Below are positions 53,969-62,352 of a stretch of 64,000 bases of DNA, piece after piece (the first letter of the stretch is position 1; every line of letters starts with the position of its first letter). The notes beneath the pieces are model-generated. The model was not told the origin of the DNA, made no database searches, and was given only the letters and a program-made list of their open reading frames with translations. The stretch covers positions 1,170,656-1,234,655 of the forward strand of contig JASXTE010000014.1 in the NCBI GenBank assembly GCA_030280995.1, read 5' to 3'. The translations under genes and the position numbers were made by a program. The DNA comes from Hemileia vastatrix (taxonomy: Eukaryota > Basidiomycota > Pucciniomycetes > Pucciniales > Zaghouaniaceae).

Positions 53969-55282
53969 TTAAAAGGGTGGTGAAGAGAAATGTTGGAGAG
54001 TAATTGGCATTATAATGGGGTGTATGCCGGTTGATTGAATGATTTGTGAATCAAGGGAGGGGAGTGCCAGTGGTGGTTCAGGATCCTCTTCTTCATAAAG
54101 ATCATTCCACTCATCCTTTAAATCAGCTAGAATATTGTGGAGTATTACGCAAGTAAAGATCCAATGATTTGCAGTTTTGATCTCCAATTTTTTTTGAAAT
54201 TGGATTCTGAGCTCCCGAAGACTAGAAAATCGTCCCTTTAAAATACCTATAGCATGTTTGATTCGTACTCTTGATTGTGCAAGGTGATAATTAAAGGCAG
54301 TTTTGGGGTCATTTTCTGAAGTTGCACCACGGAAAGCAGGTATAATGTACTTTCCACTTGCATATGCTGAGTCTGCAAGGAGGTACTGAGATTCGTCAAA
54401 GTATGAGTCAGGGGATTGATAAATCCTCATTCTTTGGAAGACGGAAGAGTCATGACATGATCCAGGGAAGCCACTGTAAAAAGCAATACATTTTTTATTG
54501 ACGTCGCATACAAGTTGAACGGCAATAGAGTATCTAGAAAGAAGATAAAAAGTTAGATTGTGAAAGATGAGAGCTTGGAGAAGATTTTGAAGAAACCTTT
54601 TTTTGCAATCAAAATAATGGTTGCCATCATGAGCAGGCTTTTGACTCAAAGGGATCGTTGTGCCATCAACAAAACCTATACAACCAGGGAAACCTTCAGC
54701 TTTCATTACTTGAGAGGATTCAAGTTGCTGTTCTGGAGTTGGCCAAGCAAGAGTTTGAGACTTGAGGGAAAGGATAGCAATCATAGAGCGCTTGGTGTAT
54801 AATATCACGGTACCATATCCTATGTTAAAGAGATTATCTAAACGTCTTATGGCAGCACCATTTCCATTTAAGCCAAAGTGACATAGAGAAACAGAAAGTT
54901 GGATGGCAGGATTATGCTGTTTGTTATGAGAATTGTTATGGAAGATAGGATGTTCAGAAATGAGTTGATAAAGTTTGAAAAAAGAATCGGGAGAAGTTCT
55001 AAAAAGTTGGGTGAAATTTAAATGAGGGATGTTGAGAATGGAGGCCAGATCATATCGGGGATCATGATAAAGATTTGGCCCCCTGGTGATGATGTAACGC
55101 TTTTTGGAAAGAAAACACATATAAGCTAAAGCATCTTCCAAATCAGAGTCAGATTTATAGTAAAGAACTAAAAGAAAAGTGATAGCATTCATTGTTGAGT
55201 GAAGCAGCTTCCTAGTAGAGAGGTGTTTCATTGTTTCCAGTGGAAGGGTTATGTGATGAGGGAAGTGGGAATTAACCGCCAA
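53969..55282 (-). CDS. PIF/Harbinger DDE transposase
   Basis: Endonuclease that would excise and insert the element. 437 codons as one frame, but codons 229-249 look like an in-frame 63-bp intron (54534-54596, GTTTCT...CTAAC...CTAG). Splicing it joins CKK to RYSIAVQLVCD, restoring the family block, and gives about 416 residues. An N-terminal helical region (about 80-170) with LCHFGLNGNGAAIRRLDNLF resembles the HTH part of fungal Harbinger proteins. Catalytic blocks: GFVDGTTIPL (D206), GFPGSCHDSSVF (D278) and LADSAY (D304). The RVRIKHAIGILKGRF block has Lys342 where the family has the catalytic Glu (codon AAA at 54257-54259). That substitution probably inactivates this copy. No other break. 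Confidence 0.9.
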   Translation of the reverse strand: MAVNSHFPHHITLPLETMKHLSTRKLLHSTMNAITFLLVLYYKSDSDLEDALAYMCFLSKKRYIITRGPNLYHDPRYDLASILNIPHLNFTQLFRTSPDSFFKLYQLISEHPIFHNNSHNKQHNPAIQLSVSLCHFGLNGNGAAIRRLDNLFNIGYGTVILYTKRSMIAILSLKSQTLAWPTPEQQLESSQVMKAEGFPGCIGFVDGTTIPLSQKPAHDGNHYFDCKKRFLQNLLQALIFHNLTFYLLSRYSIAVQLVCDVNKKCIAFYSGFPGSCHDSSVFQRMRIYQSPDSYFDESQYLLADSAYASGKYIIPAFRGATSENDPKTAFNYHLAQSRVRIKHAIGILKGRFSSLRELRIQFQKKLEIKTANHWIFTCVILHNILADLKDEWNDLYEEEDPEPPLALPSLDSQIIQSTGIHPIIMPITLQHFSSPPF

Positions 55283-55496
55283 ATGTGCAGTTAGGGTGTG
55301 TAGATAGAAAAAAAACTTAAGTGTTTGCCACCAAAATTAAGTAGCATAGAGTGAGGAAAGACTTAAGGATGGCATCAGCAATTATGAGTCATGTGACTTT
55401 CTTGCAAATCCATCATGGATGAGATGAGTTTGGGATCAGGAATTAGGAATGGAAATTGGGGTATAAGAGGCGGGATAATGCATTATCGTGGATTCC

Positions 55497-55526
55497 TTAT
55501 CCACTAGCCCCGGGGCTAGTGGATAA
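55497..55526. repeat. 30-bp perfect palindrome near Harbinger right end
   Basis: TTATCCACTAGCCCC followed by its exact reverse complement. A second palindrome, GATAATGCATTATC, lies at 55474-55487. Both are about 85-135 bp inside the right TIR end and have no counterpart at the left end. They may be binding sites for the transposition proteins or a hairpin in RNA. Confidence 0.9.
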
Positions 55527-55579
55527 GAATCTTCTGCAATTAATAATGTCTGATCTTGGGAAAAAAAATTACTGATCCC

Positions 55580-55610
55580 TAATTGCGGATCCCTGAACAT
55601 TGATACCCCC
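55580..55610. repeat. Harbinger right TIR
   Basis: TAATTGCGGATCC...ACATTGATACCCCC, the inverted copy of the left TIR with one mismatch. Confidence 0.9.
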
Positions 55611-57674
55611 TATTTTGTATAACACTATTACTTACCTCTCCATTCCTACCTTCTGTCTTACATAAAAAAATTATAATCAATATTATTCCCCTGTTAAAAA
55701 TTTCTTTTCTTTTCTGTCAACACAATTATTTCCATGATTTTAAACCCTTTATTCTGCTATCAAATGCTCTCTGACCCTTTAAAAGTGTCCCTACCCCTTT
55801 CCACTTCTTCCCATCCCTATTTATCACTTCCCCAGACCTTCATGCCTGTTATAGCTCATAGAAACCAAGAGCATTTTTTGAGAAGGAAATGAAAAGGGAT
55901 TGATGACAGGTTAAGTGTAGAAAAAGACAAAGAGTGATGATAAAAATTGGAGATATGGGTTGAAAAAAATGGTTAGAGAGGGAAGTAAAATGGGTTTAAA
56001 GAAGCTGTCAATTTAATAGAAGAGAGAAAAAGAGATTAGAATTGGTTTGATTTCTGATTGAAGGGTATTGGAAGTAGTGGGGCGAAATTTTAATGGGAAA
56101 AGAAACAGGTTAAGATTTGTGCAATAGGGAGTGAAAGAAAAAGGATGAGAGAAAAGTGAAAGGTGAAAGGAAGGTAGAAAAACATTTTTTGAGCAAATAT
56201 GATCACATATAAGGTGCTAGTAAGAGTTAGAAAATTAGAAAAAGTGTTTGAGAAAAATCAAAATAAGAGGGTGGATGCTATTTTATCACCAAAAATCAGA
56301 ATTCACCTTCATCTTATATTTCTTACTACAGAGGCAGCTTTATCTCAATCATATGAGTACTGAGTTATGGCCTTAAATTCTTCACCCTGCTATAATAAAG
56401 TGGAGAACTCCATTTTAAATTTAACGAAAATTAAATTCTAGTTTTAGGCTTTTTATATATCTTCAGTAATTCAAGATACATAATTTTTTACTACTTATAT
56501 AAATAATTTAATTGAAAAAATCAAAAGTAATTAAATATTGAAATTAATCAATACATAGTAATACATTCCTTCTTTCAAATAATTTCATTTTATGAAAATA
56601 ATAATTATTCATATCTTAGAAAAATCAGTCAAATTTCATTATCTATAAAATATTTTGAGAAAAAAAAACCTACAATAAAACTCAAAAATATCAAAGATAT
56701 TAGTAACAATTAAAAAATGCATTTACATTAAATAAAATCTATGATTAAAAATTATTCCACAGATTTAAACCTAAGTTTTGGGATGAAGTTATTGAATTTT
56801 AATCTCCTATAGTGTGCTGATTGTCAGTTACAGATGTTGTTTTAAATCTCCATAGAATTCCACTTGAAATTTCATACAAGACCTTTTTGCATGTTTTAAA
56901 TTTGAGATTCAACTTTTAATTTGTATATAATCACCTACAAAAAATTAATTCAATTTATTTTCAGTAAATTCAAATACTTTTTTAAATATAATATTTTAAT
57001 GTTCATCCTTCTATTGTCTGAGTAATTTTTTTTTCAAAAAAAATATAGTTTATAGAATCATATCTTTATAAATTTTTTAATATCTTATCACAAGGTTTTT
57101 CTCAGTCTTTATGGATCTCTGATTGAACTCCCAATGCAAGTCTCATCCTGAGGATTCTTAAAATTAACTTAAACATTAAACATATTTAACATCTTTTAAT
57201 TTTTTAAAAAAGCTTTATCAATGAATAAAATGGTATATGCTGTAAATTATAAGCCTTCAATTTAAGTAAATAGGTATCTGGGAATAATAAGACCTGTTAA
57301 ACTCATTTGTAATCAGTTTTTTTAAATGAGAGCTATAAGAGCCCCATTCATGATAAAGTATTTTGTTTACCCCAATATATATTGATAAAAAGCTTATCAG
57401 GCTTCAAGCTCTGTCAGTAGTTTATATTTAATGCGTTGGTATTTCTATATTCCTTCAACTACATTGAAAAAACCTAGCTCATGAAAAAATTTAATTTTTT
57501 TGTTAATGTTTCTTAATGAGTTAAAAATTTTCTTTAATTTTTATGATGCCTTTTAAAAAAATATTTACTTTACTTCATTTAATTTATTTGATCTGATTTT
57601 GGTTTATTTTATTCTATCATACTATATAATACTGTATTATATTATATTATATTTCATTTCATTTCACTTACTAT
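55611..57674. other. AT-rich interval, no gene seen
   Basis: Purine-rich stretch 55860-56230, otherwise AT-rich. No supported gene. Confidence 0.5.
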
Positions 57675-57935
57675 CACCACACAATATGGGGGGCGGACTT
57701 GCTAGCGAGTCCGCAACCTTGGACCCAAACTCACCACAGATTTAACACACATTGAGCTATTGATAAAGGAACCATACAATCAGGAATGAACACCACTCAG
57801 CAGAACAGTTTTAGGTGGGTGTTCAAGTAGAGTTCAGTTTGGGTTCAGTATGAGTTCAGTCTGAGTTCCATCTGAGTTCCATCTCAGTTCAGGTTGAGGA
57901 CTTGCTAGCAAGTCCACCCCCTATATTGCGTAGTG
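57675..57935 (+). mobile_element. CACTA-like MITE, copy 3 (261 bp)
   Basis: Starts CACCACACAATATGGGG and ends ATATTGCGTAGTG. It is flanked by TAT on both sides (57672-57674 and 57936-57938), a 3-bp target duplication. It is longer than copies 1 and 2 because the GAGTTCAG/GAGTTCCA tract is expanded. Confidence 0.85.
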
Positions 57936-58087
57936 TATTATTCTATTTAATTTAATTTAATTTAATTTTGTTTTGATTTATTTTAGTATTTTTTATTGCC
58001 TTACATAATAATTTAATTTTTATTATCTTATTTTATTTCAATAGGTGATATTAAAAGTGCAAATAACAGTCTTTGAATTCTCAAAAT

Positions 58088-58350
58088 GAGCTGGTGAACT
58101 CTGATGTAAACCCATAGATCAGAGCTCACAACCCAACTTCATGCATGTGGTACTCTGATCTACGGCTGTAGATCAGATTACCACATTCAATTTTAAGCAT
58201 GTGACCTCTGATCTACAGCTTTACACCAGAGTTCACCAACCACTTTTATGCATGTGTACTCTGATCTATGGCCATACAACAGAGTACCACATCCAATTTT
58301 TTACCTGTGAGATCTGATCTAAGCCCATACATAAGAGCTCACCAGCCAAT
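58088..58350. repeat. Tandem repeat with hairpin-forming units
   Basis: Four to five units of about 55-60 bp built on ACTCTGATCTA...TAGATCAGAG followed by CATGTG. Each unit contains an imperfect dyad (CTGATCTACGGCTGTAGATCAG at its best). No coding potential. Confidence 0.85.
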
Positions 58351-58441
58351 TTAAACCAAGTTTAAGCTTCTACATGGCTATAAATTAGCATCCATCAAAT
58401 TTAATAAAATGAATTAAATCACATTAAGAGCTATTATAGTA

Positions 58442-58639
58442 GGGGGTATCAAAGTTAGAAATCTTCCATTTCAAAATACCTCTTTATACCACCAAATCAG
58501 CCATAATTATTTTTAAACATATTCTATATTGTGCCCTCAAGACACCTTTTTCCTGAGAAATAATGTCAACTTTGTGGCTTTCTCTTTTTGTTGTGAAGTG
58601 CCTTCTAAATAACTACAAATTTCTAACTTTGATATCCCC
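58442..58639. mobile_element. GGGGGTATCAA-type MITE (198 bp)
   Basis: Its TIRs read GGGGGTATCAAAGTTAGAAAT and the complement, flanked by TA on each side (58440-58441, 58640-58641). The first nine or ten bases equal the Harbinger TIR at 48241 (GGGGGTATCAA), so it may be mobilised by that family. A truncated inverted relative is at 31227-31414. Confidence 0.8.
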
Positions 58640-59560
58640 TAATGTAATTAAATATAAAAAAGACAGATAGATGAGTATAGTACCTAGAATTAAAAAAAAG
58701 ATAAATACAAATGGTATAAAATGAGACAAAACAAAATAAATTTTTATTATATATTTTTAAAAGGAATACAATAAAGTGAAATAAAATAAAATAAAATTAT
58801 ATAATGCATAACCAAATACAACTCAGTAAAAAAAATACAACAAAATACAATAAAATTTAATTTGAGACAATGAATTCAATAAAATTAGTGTATTAAAATA
58901 TAATAAAATAAAATCAATTTAAATAATTACATAATATAGCATAAAATCAATTTATACTGAATTTTTTTTTCAATATTTTATTTAAAATAAATTTTAATAT
59001 TTACAAGAAATTTAATTTTTTGTATGCATATTCATTATTTCATTGCATATAAATATTCAATATGAATTTTTCATATGCTTATTCAATATAAATTTTTATG
59101 CATATTTTTTTGGATGAATATTCAAAGTTATTTTCATTATATATATGAATTATCATTTTACATTTACATACTGAATACCACTCAGCAAGTGAAAATTTAA
59201 TTTCACATTTTGTGACTAAAAATAATGTTACATGACTAAAAAATATCAAAAAGTGAATAAAAAAAATTCAATTTATAATAGTTCTCTGTAATGCATATTT
59301 TTGAAAATTCTGGTAATTTTTTCAGAAAATATTAAATATTTAAATATGATTTTAATTTGTTTCAATCTATTTTAAATAATTAATACAGTAGAGAAAAAAT
59401 ATCACTTTAAAAAATGAAAGTTTTAAATGAGTTTTCAGTTCCATCTTAAATTATAATTTAAAATACTGAGTCAAAATTATGTGCTTTAAGTTTACAGTGT
59501 TTGGAATGATTACCGAAATTTTTTTCATTCAAAATTTCAGATGAGTTCATTTCACTTTCA
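58640..59560. other. AT-rich interval, no gene seen
   Basis: Runs of ATAAAATAAAAT type and no open frame of interest. Confidence 0.5.
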
Positions 59561-59599
59561 TTATGATACCACAAAATATTCAGCTAGTTTTTGAATCAT

Positions 59600-59727
59600 A
59601 GTTCAAGTTGGTTTTCAAGAAAATTTCAGTAAGAGTTCCATAAAAGTTCAGTCTGTGTTCCATCTTAGTTCCACCTGACTTCAAGTTGAGGACTTTCTAG
59701 CAAGTCCCCCCCAAATATTTCATGGTG
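59600..59727 (+). mobile_element. Right half of a CACTA-like MITE
   Basis: GAGTTCCA repeats, GGACTTTCTAGCAAGTCC and a degraded TTTCATGGTG terminus. It abuts and interrupts the Gypsy-1 fragment that starts at 59728. Confidence 0.65.
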
Positions 59728-60545
59728 ACATATTCATACCTGACTGGTCTTTTATAACCAGCTTTATCTATTTGAGACAGAGCCGCCCCAGAAGCAATCT
59801 GACTTGAATCCAATGATAAATAAATCTGGCCAGCATCTTTCTCATAATCTAGCTTGTGCAGGATAATATCTTCTTCAACTACCTCCATCAAGCTAAAAAA
59901 AGCATCTTAACACTCTTCATTCAACTCACAGTCAGCATCCTTCCTAGTCAACCCTCTCAAAGGAGCAGCCAATGAAGAAAAGTCCTTGATAAACATTCTG
60001 ACATAAACATACACTCCTAAAACCCTCTGACTTTGGTTGTATTCTTGGGTCTTGGCCAGGACTTAATTCTATTTACCTTCTTCTTCAACATAATCCTACC
60101 CTCTCTACATACCACATGACCTAAAATTTTTAAATCTGACACACAAAAAGAAAATTTGGAGCCTGAAATAGTTAAACAAGCCTCTTTAATCCTAAACAAA
60201 ATCCTCTCTAATATATAAGTATATTCCCAGATAAATTTTCTTATCCTTGGATTGTTCTTCAATACTTCATTACCATAATTTGTTGAAGTTCCTTTTATTC
60301 CACCATCATAAATAATTATACCAGCATATTGTTTAATTTTTTCTTGTAGAATCTAAGCCATCTGAGCTTGATATGTAGCAACTGGATATGTTTCTCCTTG
60401 AAGTAATCTTATTAGCTGTAATCGTCCAAGTGGAGTATCAAAATTTGTGAGAGTTCTAGAGTCCGGTTGCAACTCTCTTTTGTCATATCCTCCCATTATA
60501 TCATCCAAACCATAATTGTCAGCCAGGCTACTAGACTTAACCAGT
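59728..60545 (-). pseudogene. Gypsy-1 fragment: RT to RNase H
   Basis: Minus-strand remnant matching about 37620-38400 of the full copy. Order from 60540 down: DDIMGGYDKRELQPDSRTL, RLLQGETYPVATYQAQMA, a degraded active site (IIIYDGG for FIDDGG, so the first catalytic Asp is Tyr), LTISGSKFSFCVSDLKILGHV, then KKVNRIKSWPRPKNTTKVRGF and LSLDSSQIASGA (RNase H start). It ends at PVRYEYV against a MITE end. It preserves the Ser codon that is TAA in the full copy. It carries stops and is non-functional. Confidence 0.88.
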
Positions 60546-61007
60546 GAAATAATTAATTATTTACTGGATGAAGCCGCACCTTATCATTTTAATTATTTAA
60601 TTATAAATTAGTTACATTAAAATTACTTATAATAAATTAAATAATTACAGAATGATAAAATTAAATATAAAATTGTCCCTTATATTTTTCTCTAACACCG
60701 TGCTCATTTGACAGGTTGGAAGAAATGAAGATTTATATTAGAAAATAAATTTTAAATTAAAATAAGATTTTAATATTCAAATAATATTAAATATATACAA
60801 AAACTCAAATTTCTTATTTAGAATTGACTTCTACAGTAAATATTAAATAAATTGATGTATTTCTGACATACTCTGTAAATACATCTTTTTGATGCCTTCT
60901 TTTTAGAACAACTTTATTATTTGAAAATACTCCTTCTGGAATATTCTTTTTCTCTCTCTCTCATACTACTTTTTTCAGAATTTGATTGCCGTGCTTTGTC
61001 CCTCCTT

Positions 61008-61022
61008 TGCCTATATAAGGCC
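61008..61022 (+). promoter_or_regulatory. Candidate TATA box of right-edge LTR element
   Basis: GCCTATATAAGGCC in otherwise AT-rich DNA, 1.3 kb upstream of the gag start at 62353. It could be the LTR promoter of that element, but I could not define the LTR ends because the second LTR is outside the window. Confidence 0.4.
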
Positions 61023-61434
61023 TCTCTTTTGGTTGTTTTTTATTCATTCCTTTACCAACTTACTTTATTATTACTATTTACAACACAATACTTATTTTTA
61101 TATCTTATCTCATTAGTAGTTACAAGAGCGTAATTCTAATCAATAACTTATAACAATATTTAAACCCTACCTCTTATATTTGAGTAATAAATCACTTAGA
61201 TTAAGAAATATGTACCAAATTTTTGAGAGTTTATTTAAAATCCTTAAAATACTCATAGAAACTTCATACCAAATCTTCTAGACCAAAAGCATACCTTGAC
61301 AATTGAGGGCTTTCCAAATTATCAACAGCGCAACGATATTTGAGGCATAATTGAGGGGACCATCGGTGTGCGAAGTACCTGTAAAGAACGAGAAAGCGAG
61401 AAAACGACGAACATCATACGTCATGTGACAAAAA

Positions 61435-61505
61435 TTTTTGCTGCAAACGGGAATCAAACCGCGCTCCAAAAATTAAGTTCATATACTGACTAAACGTCGT
61501 ATATA
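61435..61505 (-). other. tRNA-like remnant
   Basis: The minus strand reads TTTAGTCAGTATATG (A-box-like, one base short) then GCGGTTTGATTCCCG (B-box-like, GGTTTGATTCC against GGTTCGANTCC) and GCAGCA. The stems do not pair properly, so this is not a functional tRNA. It may be a tRNA-derived (SINE-like) relic or, on the plus strand, an extended primer-binding region. Confidence 0.3.
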
Positions 61506-61606
61506 TTGTGGTAATTATTGTAATTACTATTTGTGGGTTACTCTTCACTCTTCATTTGCTACGTATTTCCTTTTACTCAGCACTCTGTAAAGTGGCATTA
61601 ATTTGC

Positions 61607-62345
61607 TCATTTTTCAGGGGGAGGTGTCTGGTAATTGGACTTTATTTTTATTATTATATTTTTTTTTATTTTTCCTGGTAGACCATAATAGAGCAATAAG
61701 TGTTCTTAGTCCCAGAGGTAATGAATTAATTATATTTTAATATTATTTATAATTTCTCAGTTGACATTTTTCCTGATTAATTTAATTGTTCCAGTTGACA
61801 AATTGTCCTGACAATAATATTTTTAATTAATATATAATTAATATTTAATTACTTCAGTTAACTTTGAGTCCTGGTAATTCAATAAATATTTTAATTAATA
61901 AAACTCACATTTAATTATTTCAGTTGACATTAAGTCCTGGTAATTAAGTGATCAAGCTTAATAAAATTTTAAAATAAAAATTTATATTTAATTACTTCAG
62001 TTGACATTAAGTCCTGGTAGTTAAGTTATCAGTTTAATAAAATTTTGTTAAATTAAAAAAGTTTCATATTTGATTACTTCAGTTGACAATAAGTCCTGGT
62101 AATAAATTAGTTGATTTAAATCCTGAAAATAAATAATTAAAAATTATTAATAAAAACTCTAATTTATTTCTACAGTTGATTATATTATAATCCTGGTTTT
62201 AAATTTTTTTTTCTATTAATAAATTAATTTTATTTAAGTTGATTTTTATCCTGAAAAAGATTTTTTTTTATTTATTTTATTTTTTTTAAAAATCAAAAAT
62301 AAAGACTAATTAATCTTATTGTCTCTTTTCTTCATTTCAGTAGAA
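61607..62345 (+). repeat. Array of splice-site-like repeats upstream of gag
   Basis: About ten degenerate units, period about 70-90 bp. The core is TTGACATTAAGTCCTG. In the best four or five units the core is preceded by an acceptor-like ATTACTTCAG or ATTATTTCAG and followed by a donor-like GTAATT or GTAGTT. The array ends in a strong acceptor, CTCTTTTCTTCATTTCAG (about 62323-62340), 12 nt before the gag ATG. It behaves like a string of 16-nt mini-exons separated by short AT-rich introns. Confidence 0.8.
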
Positions 62346-62352
62346 TCTTAAA

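Larger units (their letters stand above)
48241..55610. mobile_element. PIF/Harbinger DNA transposon, 7.37 kb, with Tet-like oxygenase gene
   Basis: Terminal inverted repeats of about 31 bp with one mismatch. The left end reads GGGGGTATCAATGTTCAGGG at 48241; the right end is its complement, ending at 55610. Flanks are ...TTTTATTA and TATTTTGT, so the duplication is TA, or ATT if the TIR is taken as AGGGGG. Inside are three genes: a Myb/SANT-like gene (plus, 48606-49955), a Tet-like 2OG-Fe(II) oxygenase (minus, 50831-52078) and a DDE transposase (minus, 53969-55282). The first and last are the standard two-gene Harbinger set; the oxygenase is extra. Long palindromes sit near the right end, and a long purine/pyrimidine hairpin lies between oxygenase and transposase. 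Confidence 0.9.

Noticed and set aside
58088..58350. CRISPR-like array
   Set aside because: Units are contiguous and degenerate, with no unique spacers between constant repeats, and the genome is eukaryotic.
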